A stretch of 64,000 bases of DNA from Strix aluco (GCF_031877795.1 NC_133935.1:53883330-53947329), one strand, 5' to 3'; numbered from the stretch's first letter, positions 21,627 to 36,380 are shown. Notes: generated by a model not told the origin, from the sequence alone. Numbers and translations: made by a program.

Positions 21627-24396
21627 TTATAGCAAGAGTCATATGCAGAAAATTTTGGACACATTTTATGGTGAAGAATAAACAATTTTGGTTTTAATGA
21701 AACAAAAAAAATGTTTTCTGTGGAAGCACTTTATAAGTTTCAACTCTTTAATCAGTATTAGACATCTGCTTATACCTAGTTGAAATCTCTTTGATGTGAT
21801 TGCAATTTATATTTTTCTCTGCAATTTCAGGTGTCAACAAAATGCCATTTTTGAATAATCACTGATAAAATGTGATCTTAAAAAAGTATTTTTTAAAGAA
21901 CAAACATAGTAAGTTATCGAAAACTCATAAACTGCAAATAAATTAATTTTGCCAAATACATTGCAAACAATAAAGAGTTTGAATAACTCTACAAAGAAAT
22001 AAATCTACCTTGGGTAAAATTTTGGAGATGTAGAGTCAGGTTTTAGGTAACTTTTCTTTTTTTTATACAACTTATAATGTAATACCTTAGTATATTGAGA
22101 AATAGGATCTTCCTTGAAATATCCTCAGTTCCTTTGATGTCTCCTTGTAATTTCCTTTACATATAGAGTATATTCTTAAGGCTATTTTAATATATTTTTA
22201 AAGTTAATATTATTTGTACTGTACCATGCCCCTGATTCAAGAAAGTTGTGATCAAGTATGTGTTTACATGCCTTCTCAGAGAGGTATTTTTGAACTGCAA
22301 ACAAAAATCTGAACTCCATGTATAAATTGAATGTTGAGGGGTTTTTTTCAGACTCAGTACCTGAGTGGGCTTTTTCAGCTCCAAACTCCTGAAAGTTCCT
22401 TTAGCTGCAATAATTAGGAATAATTATATTTTAACTTTGTTTTAAGTATTTTCATTCCTTCCACCTCTGAATAGCTTTATTTAAACATCGACAAGCAAAA
22501 CAGGTCATCTCATATTTCACAATAACCATAGTCAAGGTAACTGTTGCTGATTAATTTAACAGATGTGTCTCTGGATTTTAAAATTCAGTATCAGTCATTA
22601 ATTACAACAAAACTTTTATGATCCCTTTGGTCAACAACTATGAGTTAATGACAACCACAAGGTAGGGTGGGTTTCAAGTTCATGAGGTCACGACCTTTAC
22701 TTCTGAATCTGTCTGCATTTTGTTCTTTAGCAAGCCAAGGCAGATTGATTGCAATGAAGTGTTGTACCAGGCTGAACTCAGAGAAAGCCTAACTAGAAAC
22801 AGTGTTAAATTATCATTAAATAGATTCCTTTTCTTCCCTCCCTCAGAGATGTGAGACTCCAGCTTGTCAGTACTTTCTGCATATTGAGCCAATGTAGTTT
22901 GTGGCAATTCAGCCAGGCTAGATGTTTGGACTGTGTTGTATCATTTAATTCTGAGGTTATTTAACCCTTCCTTGACACTGCTGTAACACTTTGGTCAATT
23001 TTAAAACAAATTAAATTTTTTCAAAATAAAAAGTTGCGATATTTTGCTTTTGAAATTTTCTAAATAAATACTGCAATATTTTACAAATTCTTAGGGTATT
23101 TTTAGGCTCAAAATGTTTGCCAAACTGGACCTCAACTTATGATTAGTTTCAGCCCATCTCATATGTTTTTCTCTAATCTTGTTGGATCAAATCCTCATTA
23201 ATCTGTGGGCTCAGAGAAGGACTACAAACTCCTTAAGAGCTGTAGAGCTGCTTCCCAGAAGTGAAAACAGCTAAAATGACACTCCAGTGGTCCTATTTAA
23301 CTTTTTATTCTCCTGCGCTTTATCCTTTGTGTCATATTTCCAGAGCTGTCCATGACAGGGAAGAACATGGTCATGTTGTTGACCATGTTGGAAAACTGAG
23401 GATGGCCATGCTGTTGAAAATTGAGTTTTGAAAATAAAAAAATGAAAATCCTACCTAACCAATAATGAATTTGAGCTCTCCATTTTCTTATAGTCCTTAC
23501 AGATTGCATTTCAGGCAGAACTGGTCAGTCCCAGCCCCAACTAACAACAGGTTGTCCAATACTTCCCGCTATTGACCTGTGATGTACATGCCTTATAACC
23601 TTGTCCAGTTGTATTTGGGCTGGATTTTTCCATGATGGATAATAAGTTAAGGCAAACACTTTAATGCCTATATATAATTTTCATGCTTCAACTGCTAATG
23701 AGTGATCAATATTAAGTAAAAATAAGACTTCTGGTAAATCTTTTCAGGTTTTGAAATAAAATCTTAAGCTTTGGCAGTGTCCTACTTAAGCTGGAGGAAC
23801 TACCTTCCAGAGCTGGCCAAACAAAAACCTCTGAAAAAATCCTAGTGGGCACAACAACAGAGAACAGGGAAAGATCATTAAAGATTATGAATACTTGTGA
23901 AAGGGACGTGACCTGAGCATTCACTGGCAGTCTTGATTCTTGCTTTTCTGTATTCTTTGAGTGCTTGAACTCACAGCCTTAAAATTCTGTTAAGGAAGGC
24001 CTGTGTGTGTAAGTTGACATGTGTATTTCAGTATTAATTATAAAATCATCTTTAAAGAGAGATCAAGAATATAAGGCTGCAACATGAACTCATGAAATAT
24101 CAACAGTAATTGGATTATATATAAGTGATATGAGCAAAACAAGCAAGCTGGTTCTCCTCATTTAATCACCTTAGTTTCAGAGAGGCTTAATTATGAAATA
24201 AGTTGTGCAAAATAAGATTTTCTCTTCATTTTGCAACTTTTTCACTAGAAAATAATATTAAAGATATACAAAATAATATAGCTTAGGTGAAAACAGTACA
24301 TCAAGTCCTTTCCTGGAAAAAAGCAACTTATGCTGAGTCCAGCCATTAACTAGAGCAATATTACTATTGACATTTTAAATTTTAGAATAGTACTTT

Positions 24397-24438
24397 TAAT
24401 ATATTTGTATATTTTATATATATGTGTATATATATATG
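24397..24438. repeat. TA-rich microsatellite
   Basis: An interrupted TA/TG dinucleotide tract ending in GTGTATATATATATG. It is a simple repeat. Confidence 0.85.
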
Positions 24439-24615
24439 AAGAAGGATAATACTCTGATAATATTCTGAACTTCCTGCAGTTCATTCGGATTTTTTCTCTA
24501 ATCACCTCCAGGTCCTGGCAGTGCCAGTATGCTGGTGATACAGTGAATCTTTACCTAACCTGAAATAGGAGTGTTACAATCCAGAGTTTCTAGCTGGTTT
24601 GAAAGTCTAATTTAA

Positions 24616-24639
24616 AGATAGATATATATGTATATATAA
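24616..24639. repeat. Short TA microsatellite
   Basis: A GATAGATATATATGTATATA tract, about 180 bases downstream of a similar TA tract. Confidence 0.8.
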
Positions 24640-27090
24640 GTAATAAGACATTGTAGATGGCAAAATAAGTAGACAAGGCAGATGAGAAAAGTAGACATAT
24701 CCTGTTTATGTCTTTGATACTCAATTCTTGCCAGAGCATTTGCAATTTATTTGTAAAGTCTGCATAACATTTAGGGGGCTGGGGTGGGGATTAGGACGTT
24801 GAGTTTGGGGTTTTGGCCATTATAAAATATTGGCCACCAGAATATGAGATTTTTTTTTAGATAACATTGTATAATCTTCCTCTAATTTTTTTCCCATATT
24901 CATACAGAAAGGTAGAACTACTTTGTTCTCTTTAGATTAATATTTTCTGGAAGGTCACTATAATTGCCCTCCCTTGATTTGTAACATCAATAACCTCGTC
25001 ATTTGTCTTATGGTTTTCCACCTTCTATTTCAAGCAAGTACTAGTGATAGAGATTTTAACAGAGGTAGAGGTTTTAATAGTGGCAGAGTAAACCTGCCTC
25101 CCCACACCAGGGTTCCCCCAGCAGCAGCTCACTCATTGGCTAGCACATCTCCCATGAACCCGCTAGTGCATTGCAAAGGCCACAAAACTTGCCTTTAAAT
25201 GGTAAAAAACCTTCTCAGACCTCCAGCTCAGTCCACTTCAGGTGCTTGACCCAGTCTTCTGGTAATATATGAAGGGGAGTTTGATGGCTATGGACCTTTG
25301 GCGAGGGCTGCCTGAGACATTCAGGAGTCTGAATGTTGACACAGGGTGGTATTTTGTTATCCTATTAACATGTCTGTCCTTTAATAACATTTTGTATTAC
25401 TTCTCAAATGAGTCTCAAGTTCAGGACAGGTCTTGTTAATACAGACTGAAACTAGAATAAATTAACACAGATACTTCTATTCTAGACTAAGATCTCCTGC
25501 TTTTGAAATACAGTGATCAGTCTTTTGATATGATATTGTTCCAGACCATTTAATCTGTATATTTCCTTCAGAAAACAATATTTCTGAATGCTTAACAAAA
25601 CATTCCTGGACCAAGAAGTCATTCCATATTTCACCCTTCCTGCCTCAGAAATCAACTGTGCTCGTTGCATGTGTTTTATTTTGTTTGGCTCATTGTTTCC
25701 CTTAGTTTAGAGATCAAAAAGTGAATATGTACTATAAAAGTAAGCCCTGTGTGTGTCAAAAGGAAGAAAAGGGGAAACGAAGGGAACATTTCATCGTATA
25801 CGGGCTGTATCTAACAGCTTTATTAACAATGTGCTTCAGATGCTTTGCATTAAAACAATATAAAGAATGCTGAATGAGTGCCAAAATCAACTGCATTGTT
25901 GGATAAATGGTATCACTGCACTCAAGTTGTGATTTATTCTGACATAAAATTGCTTGTCTGCAATTAAAGGTTTATTATTCTACCCTAAGACATAAGTAAA
26001 CACTCATCATAAGGATTAAAATTATCATAATGGTTTTTATAAATTCTATGATCAATTTTTATTCTCCCAGTTTTATGCTTCTAACAGCCATTATATAGTC
26101 ATATTAATATTGATAATTGCCACAGGCATAGATTAAATACTCTATTTTTGTCTTATCCCAGTATCAGCCTGAACACACAGGCTGTCTTTCACAATCTGCT
26201 CCACCATTTTCTTACTGCATGCTTTTTCTTGTTGTGTTTTCCATCTCTTTTCCTATGTCCACTAAGTCATGCTACCCTCTCATTTGTCCTGTGATTAACA
26301 TATATTTTTACAGAGAAAAACACAGGTGGGTTGAAAGGAAGGACTGAAGAAGGAAAGAAGAGGGAGCTAAGAGCCTCCTGAAAAAAAAGACATGCTGATT
26401 TTCCAAATGCAGGGGTGATGACATAGGTGCTGGAATACATTCTCTCAGAACACTGCAATGATTTCTTGTCTACTTCTGCTGTATTACCACACATCAGTAA
26501 CCTCAAAATTTTTTCCTATTTCTAAAAATTTCCATTTGGGCTCTGACTGAAGGTGAAATGTCCTGGGAGGTTTGAGCAAAAGAAAGTGGTAGCTTTTTAT
26601 GTGGACTGAATGTAAAGAGGCCATGCTTTCCCTAAAATAAATTCATTTTGAAGTGCCAAAAGACTTAAACTCTTCTTGTTGACTTATTTTTCTGTGATTT
26701 TGTATTTTAAAGATAGAAATGAACTCAAAAGCAAACCTGGAAATACTACTTAATCAGCCGAGCAAAGTGTAATAGATATTTACCCAATTAAGAAATCAAG
26801 AGGCAGAAAATGTCAAAGGTTGCAAGCATAACCTTAATTCAGTGAATCTTTATTCCAGCCATAGTTATTGGTTATTTGGTCAAAATAAACGATGGTGTTC
26901 CCTACCCCATGTTTACTGAGCTAACTGCACAGCTCAAGCAGAAGCCACATGGGACAACCATTCAGAGACGGTCCCCTCCCATTGCACTGCCTGGAGCAAT
27001 AGCCCAGCTTTGTCCACGGGACTGGTTAACATTTTATGTACTAACATGCCAGTCTCTTACTGAAGCAATGGAATATAGGACTCTATGGAA

Positions 27091-27127
27091 TTTTATATAT
27101 ATACATATATATATAAATAAATATAGG
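27091..27127. repeat. TA/TAAA microsatellite
   Basis: A TATATATATACATATATATA tract followed by AATAAATATA. Flanking copies of an AATATAGGA word at about 27072, 27119 and 27140 suggest additional local slippage. Confidence 0.8.
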
Positions 27128-30100
27128 ATTGAATATAGAATATAGGACTTTACCTACTCTTTGTTAACTGTTAACCATCACAATGTGATTGTTAGTAACA
27201 ATTGTCACAACGTTCACACATGTAGGTGCAATCCTTGCCGAAAATGTATTTCAGTGTGGAGAGATCACTCCACAAATTTCAGAATGTTTTATACAGTTTT
27301 CTGTATGTAATATGTATTCATACTGATGCAAACACTTATCTTTTCTAGATTATATATCCACAAAATAAAGAGCAGTAATTGAGTGTATATTTCGCCTGTG
27401 TGACGGACATAGTGTTTTAATTGCCAACTCAAGAGCTAAGTCAAGGAGTGCCATAATAGTTTTGTCCATGTGTCTTTTAATCTGTTGTTCTGCTTATTCT
27501 CAGGAATGTAATAGTATGCATTATTTAATTAAATGAGCACACACTCATTTGTCCAAATGTACATTTGCAAGTAATGAATGCAAAATATATAATTCTTATG
27601 CAGAACCCAATTAATTTCTGAATGCAATTTGTCTGCATATTTGGGTTTTTTTAAGGTTGGCCTAGTTAATTATGGTAATCCAGTAGCATTACTCTGTCTT
27701 CACTCTGATATTAAAAGCAACAAGCTCCTCATGTTAAAATAAACTCTTTTTTTTGTTCTCCTTGGGAATGTGTGTGGTTTGTACTAGATCTTAACTGGAT
27801 ATTTGTAAGTCTCAGTTAATTTGTCTTATTGGTGGCCCTGAGGGGAAAAAAGGGACTTAATCAAATGATTTAACGTTACCTAAGCAAGAATTAAGTAACC
27901 ATGTTCATATTATTCTTATGAGCTCTTCAGTTAACCCCAGTGAGACTACTCATCTGAATCAAATGAACAAGATTAAGGTTTCTGATTGCTAACTAGTTTG
28001 TGTGTTGTCAAAAGGGGTGTCCATGTAGTTTGAATATTGAAAATTGAGCTAAGGACAGAATTTTGATTCTGAGGATCATTCTTCTAATTTAAATGACAAC
28101 TCATAAAATGCAAAGGTTGCTTATGATAATGTAATCTAGTAGTTCATCCAATTCAAAAAGACATTTGTCTGTTAACTAGTATGTGAATTTTAGCACTTTG
28201 ACCCAAGGAATGTCTTTTGATTACACTTGTACAGCACCTAACACACAGGGTTGCAACCTGAAGACACTCAGTGGCAATAGTTTTGCCATTAATCATAGGA
28301 AGAGATAATGTGTAATTGAAACAACTGGAGCAGTAAGACCTGGGACAGGGTTACAGCAGAATTCAATAAACCCTGAAAATTCAAAACTAAACTAGGACTT
28401 TGTCCTTTATTCATCAGATATCACAAGTTCTTGCAACATATCTTACATAATGTGCAGCAGATGCTGTAATACATAAACAAATTGTACTGAGCTAAGAGGA
28501 AAAGGGAATTGATGTCTTAACTGTGAATGTCTTTACTTCCGTGTGTTTGGTTTTACTCCTAAAAAAGAATTACCTTTTTTTGTGGTGGCTGGTGGGAAAG
28601 CAGAGCTTGACTTGAACTCTTGTTCAGTGTCACAGATACATTTTCTACCACGTGCAGATGTTTACCACTCAGGCAGAAACAAGTGTATATTCAAATGGCT
28701 GTGGTTATTAAAATGAAGTCTCAACCACATATTTGCAGAAGTAGTCTACAAAATTGCATTTAAAAAAAAATTAAGTCCATCATACCAGCCAAAGCAAGCA
28801 CAGACTTTCTTCTTCTAGAAGAATTTCTGTATAAATCTCTGGTTTGTTTGGAAACTATTTTAATCTGCATTTGTAATTATCTTCCTTTTCTCTTAGTCTA
28901 CATGTCAGTGCATATCCAGTGAGTCGAATTACATATAAGATCAAAAGTCAGGTTCCACTAAACTTCTGTTTCCTTAAACCCAAGGAGAGAGTGCAGAGAA
29001 TCACATTTCACAGGAAATATGTTAGCAGAAGGAAGTGTAAATGCCAGCACACATCGCCCATGGCTCATTGTTTCTTCTGTTAAATCTGTCCTGTTAGAAA
29101 GTGCAAATAATTCTTCAGTTTTGCTTCTCGATGCTCATCAGGCTCTCCAGAAGGATCGCTGCAGCACTAGGCAATGAGCTCAGCACTCTCAGAGGGGCTG
29201 GTGGCACGTGGGCTCACAGTGGACAGCCACTGGGAGAGGAGGGCAGTGTTGGGCAGCTGACAATCCAGGCATCAGCAGCAAACCATGAACTTTACATGGT
29301 CATTTTCCTGCCTTCTATGCATTTCCCTAAGAAGCAGCAGAAACTTAGCCAAATATTTCCCAGAGTCTGAATTTGGGATTTTGTGGTCCACAGTCTGAAA
29401 GAGCTCCAGGGGCAGCAGTCTTTGTTATGCATCATTACCTTTTCTCTAACCTCTTTAATAAATGAGAAATAAAGCATAGTGAATTACAGGATTAAGCAGC
29501 TGAACGTGGGTTCTGCCAAGAGGGCTGAGACCCACTGCAGCCTGGGAAGGGGGTTTCACGTGTGCCTTTGGATACAATCCTGGCTTCCTGGCCTCGTCTG
29601 TTATCATTTTCCTAAGAGAGTATCTCTCACCTATCAAGTGCTCCAGTTCTCCTGGTTGGCAGCAGGAATAATTGCAGCTCCTGAAAACCACTAGAGCAGT
29701 CCCTCTTTGCATCTTTTTTAACTGCTGTCAGGCACTGCACCTTCTCTGCTGTAACTCCTGTAACAGAAGTGTAAACTCCTGTCCTTGCACGGAGGGAGCC
29801 CTTCTCCCATGATGGGCTCCATGGCAGGAGAGAACTAGATCCCCATGTTTGAGTGTATATGGGTGCCTGAGCCCCACAGAGATGACCAGTTCCCAAAGGA
29901 AGCTGGGCACCCCAGGATTAAGTCTTCATGCTTTCTCTCAAAATATTGTATATCCACCACACTCTCACTGGAAAGATATATTTGCCAACTATGATATGGA
30001 AGACTGACTTTCAAAACCACAAATTTTGGAAGCTCTTATAGCTAAGTGCAAAGAACTGGATGAATGTTCAGCTTTGACCAGGATTGGGAGAAAATAATTA

Positions 30101-31765
30101 AGAAACTGCCTTCCCTAGATTTCATCTGATGCCCCACAAATACAGAAGCAGAAGGGTGAGCATATATCCATAACAGCCCAACTGTTTGCAGAGCTGTGTT
30201 GGGACCTGGTTGCAAAGAGATGAGCCTGGGGACCTCCACAAAAGTCCACTCCACAAAATGCACAGAGCAGCCCCAGTACCAACACAAGTGTAGGGGTGCA
30301 AACAATTAGAAGAGGGTAGAAACACACAAGTCCAGCACTGCCACCAGGGAAAAAGGCTGTGCAACCACAGCTGCAAGGACCTCAGCTTGATTGATCTATA
30401 AGCTGACCTGGAAAGACCAAAGGGGAGAAGTGAAGGAAGGTTGTGAAGGAACATCAAGCTCTGAGACATGTCACTCCAGCTCTGCTATGAGCATTTGTTT
30501 CAAACAACAACTGTTTTCTATAAAGCTGACTTGAAAATTGGTATCTTCCTACTTCTGAGAAAATTTGTTCATTTCATCTTTTTACTGGCAAAAGTACTGT
30601 TATTGCTTTTCACTCCTGCCAGCTCTGCAGAGCCACCTCAGAGCTGGGGAGGTGAACCGGAGTCTATTTTGGCATAAAGCAGAAAAAGCACAGCTTGATC
30701 TCAGATCCCAGGGTGAATGTTCAGTGCTGGCAGTCAAGAGAGTCATGGTTTTATTTGTAAATTTAAAAAGAGGTCAACAGGAAAGTCATTGGGGAAAAAA
30801 AGGAAAAAAGCAAATATGGAACCCTACCATGCCATTTATAGTCCCTTTATAGATGAGAGCACAGTTTATGTAATGTAATTTGAGTTATAAATAATATTAT
30901 TGTTTGTTTCAGCCAGAAAGCTGTAGCTCATTTAATTAAGAGAATCAATGTGTTTGTTTACTTTATTGTAAAATACATGTGTAATGATAATCTATGGAAA
31001 AGTTACTGCAGCGGCGGGGAAAAGGATAGTAAAATAACTTAATCAAAGTCTTTCCAGTAAGAAAAAAAACCTGAGGATTATCATATCTCTTTGTTCCTTT
31101 AAATCAAATGGCTGAAAAAACAAATTGCTAAGATAAAGTAATAAGGGAAGAAATGTGAATTGACAGATTTGACTTTGGGGTGCAATGTTAAAAAGGGACC
31201 ATTTGTACCAATAAGTCTGGGAGAGAGGCTTAGTCATTTTCTAAATCTGTTCAACACTGAGGGTGGCCCATTCCCTTGGCTGGTGTGCAGTGCATACTCA
31301 GCAGTAAGCCATACAATATTATATCAATCTTTAATGCTTACTTATTTCAAGCACCATTGATGAGGAATTACTATGTGATGTCAAACAGAATGTTCACTGC
31401 AAAAGAGAAACGTTCTTTTTCAAATGTTGTAAATGAAAACACCATACAAAAACACAGATATAGCAAAAAATATGCCACACTGTCCAGAAATCTGAGATGG
31501 CAACAGTGGAAGATTTATGGTACTTCTCTGAGCCACATAAATGCCGACATTTAATTTTTGCAAAGACAATGCAAACTTTTTTTTTCCCAGAAAGAAAATA
31601 AGAAATGAGGTTTTAAGAAAAATAAAGCATTAAGCATTATAAAACAATAATTTATAACATCAAGTTGCAATACGTGGAACAGATTGTTTCTATCCAGAGT
31701 AAGGCAGGTGGAGGAAAAGAATAAAAGAAATACATTCTTGTGAGGCAAGGGGATGTGATTTGATT

Positions 31766-31791
31766 TTTAATGAATGGATTTAATGAATGGA
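31766..31791. repeat. 13-bp exact tandem duplication
   Basis: TTTAATGAATGGA occurs at 31766-31778 and again at 31779-31791. A degenerate third unit (TATCTAATGAATG) follows and runs directly into a perfect hairpin. Confidence 0.9.
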
Positions 31792-31803
31792 TATCTAATG
31801 AAT

Positions 31804-31832
31804 GTAGATATTCACACCCAGTGAATATCTAC
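31804..31832. repeat. Perfect 12-bp hairpin with 5-base loop
   Basis: GTAGATATTCAC at 31804-31815 pairs exactly with GTGAATATCTAC at 31821-31832 around the loop ACCCA. It lies at the end of a 13-bp tandem repeat. The stem is too short for a microRNA precursor. Confidence 0.92.
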
Positions 31833-32547
31833 AGCAACACATATAGCAGGATGTCATGAACTATTTCCGTGGCTCCCTAATGTGGCTGTCGTTTTGCGCG
31901 GGGAAGAGGCAGGGGGTGGGAAACTGACAGGGCTCCCCCCCTTGGAACCAGAGACCAAAGTCCAAGCTCTGGTCTGTACTGGTGCCAAAGGCCATTTTCA
32001 ATAAATCCAGTTATAAATAGAAACTCGTCTGTTGAAGCCAGGGACTCAAAGGCAGCTGAATGTGATGCTGGCCACATCACACCTCTGGCTGTCACTAGTT
32101 ACAGAAAATGGTATACTTCGGTCATGCTTGTTTGGAGAACCACATAGGCAGCCTTTTGATTCATTTTGATAGAGGTTGTGAAGAGTTTAGTGACCTGGCT
32201 TTACATTAGCAGGGACAAGTGATGTTACAGGTATATCCCTGTGATAGTTAATCACAAGGTTCTCAAGCTAATATAAGAAAAACAAAGCCAAGGTGGCTAG
32301 GCTACTTCCATCACTTAAACTAAAGTAAATGTATAAATGTAGGTCTTGAAAAGTAATCCAGATTGTTATCGTTTTATAGTAAGTTTTGGTCATATTATTA
32401 TTTCAGTCTTCTGAAGACCACAATCAGCAATCCTCGGCTGGGGAGCTGGCAAACTTGTGGTGGATGTACATTGGATAAATCAGACAGGCAAAAACCAAGT
32501 CAAACTGGTACTGAAACTGAAAAGAAAACAAAGGCCACCCTCTCCAC

Positions 32548-32605
32548 AAAAAAAAAAAAAAAAAAACAACAAAAAAAAAACCACAAAAAAACACAAAAAA
32601 ACCCC
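32548..32605. repeat. A-rich low-complexity tract
   Basis: This begins with a run of 19 A and continues as A-runs interrupted by C or CC. It forces lysine-rich frames on the + strand and phenylalanine-rich frames on the minus strand; neither is a gene. It could be the degenerated A tail of an old retrocopy lying to its left, but I recognise no such body. Confidence 0.85.
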
Positions 32606-33881
32606 ACACCAACCAGAACTACAGAGATGTCATTGCTTGGGAAGGAGTGCTAAAGATGTCAGGAAGGAAGCCATGGCACAGCTCACATACCCTATGACAA
32701 AGTGTGCTGCCACAGTGTCACAATTTACATTATCCCTATGCTGAGCAAAGGGGCAGTCAAAACAGAGCACAGTGAGCAGCGTAAAGAAACTTTTGAATGA
32801 TAACAAAGGTGTAAATTGTCACACAACTTCTGAGGCAGACACTCTTCGGCAGGGTTTCACCAGTGCCGGCTGAACCATCCCTTCTCACCGGAGCAGCAGC
32901 ACATTTTACACCTATGGGCAGTCATGGCAAGAGAATAAAAATCAGAGATTAAATACAGCTCCTGGCACAGCACATCTAGGAGGTGGGCACCTGTCCTGGT
33001 GACCTGGGGCCTTGGCCTTGGCCCCTCCCAGGAAGAGGGCACCCATTCTGGAGGCACAGAACCACAGTGGGAGCTTCACCCAACAGCAGTCAGGCCCAAA
33101 GTCAGGAAAAGTGTCCCTGAACCCTGCCACTGCCAGGGTTACCTGGGACCAGGGCATGTCATGAATGCACAGCAACACCAGGGACTATTCTTTCTGTCAC
33201 TGCACATCATCCCTTAACCCTTTCCTGAAAACAAGGAAAAAGAAAAACAGTGGGCAAACGGTGCTCTAATAAAAATAAATTAAATCTGAGGTTGATGCAC
33301 TTCGTCAGTAGATTTCTACATAAGATTTTTAAACATCTTCAGTGAACAAACATGTTAGTTCGTAAGAAAAAAAACACTTCCTTCTGATGAAATGGAGACA
33401 TGCTGATTGACGATGAGGTTTTTGGGCTTACTAAAATACTTTGAGGCTTTAACTGAATCTCTGCCTCTGCTACCAAAAATATTCACACTATATTTGAGAT
33501 TTTTACATTTCTGTACCACAGAGAGAAGACCTTTTTGAACCATCTAATTTTGGAATAGCATAAATTCTCAGGACCAATGAAGGGAGCATGCCAAGATAAT
33601 AAATTGTTCACTGCTTAGCGAAGGGGAAGAATTTGGGGACTCCAGCATGGAAGCAGAGATTTTTTAGATTACATCAGGAATTTTAACCTTTTAACTTGAC
33701 TGGAGTTGCCAATTTCTGAGAGCCTGTGAGAGTTACCTAAGAAAAACAAGACTTTTGTCAGTAGCATCAAATTCACTGCAAAGAATCCTTACTCATTCAA
33801 AATTCATTAGAAGTGTGTAAATTTAAAATAGTTGAAAGCTGTTGGTATAATAAGAGTAATAAATGTGACCAAATCAGGTAA

Positions 33882-33919
33882 AGCAGAAGAAATAAAATTT
33901 AGCAGAAGAAATAAAACTT
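33882..33919. repeat. 19-bp tandem duplication
   Basis: AGCAGAAGAAATAAAATTT (33882-33900) is followed at once by AGCAGAAGAAATAAAACTT (33901-33919), with one difference. It is a recent-looking local duplication in AT-rich DNA. Confidence 0.9.
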
Positions 33920-36380
33920 ATTAATGTAAATTCTAGAAGAAATAGTGCAGTTTAAAACAAGAAAAATCAAAGTATAACATAAAGATTGCAACAGTAGTAG
34001 GGATGGTCAACACACATTTATTTTTATTATAAAAGCTGCTGATTATTTCTGCTATAAAATATGCAAAACCTCACTTGTCCTGAATGATGAATGAAAAAAT
34101 GGTGCACATGATATTGGTCTGGTCTGTGCTAATTTATCTTTTGTATTCAGCATCCCGCTATCTTAGATTTCCACAGTCATTCTAAACATAAACTTCTGTA
34201 TTTTTGACAAGTCTTTAGGGTCTATATACACATTTTTAAATCGGTTGATTCGGCAACATTGCTATGAAAACCTGTAAGAACAATACAACACACCCCCAGA
34301 TTGACAAGTTTAAGGCTGAAGAAGACCTGTAATGTATGTCATTAATCAAGAAGTTTAGATCTTCAATAAATGAATGTGTTGAAAAACACTGGATACATTC
34401 ATGTGATCATATGTTTGGGGAGGTACATTGTGTTTATAGTGTAAGAATACCCTTTGAGAGATTTATACCCAAATCCTGTTGGTTGACTGGAGCTGCTTTA
34501 ACATTTGAAGACAGGGAAGGCAGGAGATGAATCACCTGTGGTCTGAAACAGTGTGGTAGAACGAACATCAACCTTTGCAGGTCCAAAAAGAGCAAAGGAC
34601 AAACTTACTACAACAAAAAAGTTTGTGCACTTAAAGAATAGTATCTCATTAAATTGCACATATTTTATATTGCTTTGGCATATTTCCCTCTGTCTTTTGG
34701 TATTAAGTGCAGACTACAAACATATATTTATCAAAAGATGAGTGATATCAGTTTGGGTCCTGTTAAAGTCACAAAGTGAATGGGATTGCTACTGCAACAG
34801 CAGGTGGGACAATTGTGGGGAGAGAGGGAAAAGAGAAAGGCAATGTTGGAATCTGCTCATGGCTTTGGTATGTTGGTATCCCTCATCAGCAAGGTGAAAA
34901 TAAGTTTTAGTCATGCAGAAGTTATTGAAGCTATATTTCTTGACATTATGTTTTTCTGTTCTCCAAATTGAGACATCTAGGTCCAAAAATTTACACAAGT
35001 CTGTGAGTTTTCAGGGTTGAAAGAACATCACTTTTTGTATATCAAAGAAGAAATTGCATTACGTGAGAATGAAAGACAGTGTACATTTGAAGACAGAAAT
35101 TTCAGCAATTTGATGACAGTACCATTTTAATCCTGATCTGTATCTGTTGGCATGTATTTCTCAGCAAAAGTGAGAACAGTGTAACCAGGGCCATACTGCT
35201 AGTCTTATTCATGCTAATTCCTCCACCTCACCTCTAACAAACCAGAAACCCTAGAGAATAATTTGTCTGAGCCTGTTCCAAACAAATCTTTTCATGTCTT
35301 CTCTATATAGGAAGTTCCTGATTACTTTGAAGCACATCCATACGTTTTGAAGACATTATGAAAAATAGGTTATACTGCTTCTAGGATTTATTTTAGAAAT
35401 TATTATAGAACATAGAAATTTTGTCTTTTAATAACTGTATTAATTCTTCTGATATTTCTTTACCTAGATGTATGCCATTTGAGCTGTTTCTGAGCACTAT
35501 AATAGTTGCTTGATTTCACATTCTTTTTTTGGCTAAAACACAGACATTTGTATAATTCTCAGCTGACACTTTAGCATATTAATTTTTTTTCATATAGGAC
35601 AGGATTTTTCACTCCTCATACCTGAGATATATATAATATTTCTAATACATAATTCAGAATATTAAATAGAAGGATATCAATCTAGAATACATCTGAACAG
35701 TAAGTGCTGGATCTTATAATTTCTCCTGTTCTGCTGGATTTCAGTATTTCAGAGAAGTTTCATATATTGAAGATACTTGAATATTTTGCAGTAACATCAT
35801 CTTTTCTCTTCTTATTAGTCCCAAGAACATGGATTTCATTCATTTATGGTTTTGTTCGGGTGGCTGCATTCTTCATACCATTTATTCTGCTGAAGCTTGG
35901 AAGGCTTGAAATATGATTAAAATGCGAATTAGAATAGTAGGTGAACCCCTACATTTCGCCTAAGATTAAAAATAATGTTTGTCATTATTTTAGAAAAATG
36001 GCAATATTCAATTATGTTATTTTAACATAGTTGTGGACATAGATCTATTGGGCTAGCCCAAGATTCAGTGTCTATTCTCACATAAAAGCAGATAGGTGTT
36101 AGAGGGTGCAAAGTCTTCTTAAGGGAAGAACCTCTCTGTTCGCCTGACATTGATGTTGCAGGAGAGTGGCTGCTGAGGTATAAAAGAACTACCAAGTGTT
36201 GCTCATGTTTTCTGCAAAGTGATGAGCTTTCTGCTGTGAAGTGTAGAAAGTAATTACTATTGGTGATTAAACTGGATAGCACTTCAGAGGTTTAGCAGGC
36301 AGCCAATTCTGTGGTGATCACATAATGATAATTTTGTTATTTTTGTGATATTCTGTATAAGAAATCTGTAGGTGTAAAGC

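Noticed and set aside
32363-32744. Lysine-rich and phenylalanine-rich open frames
   Set aside because: Both are produced by the A-rich low-complexity tract at 32548-32605.
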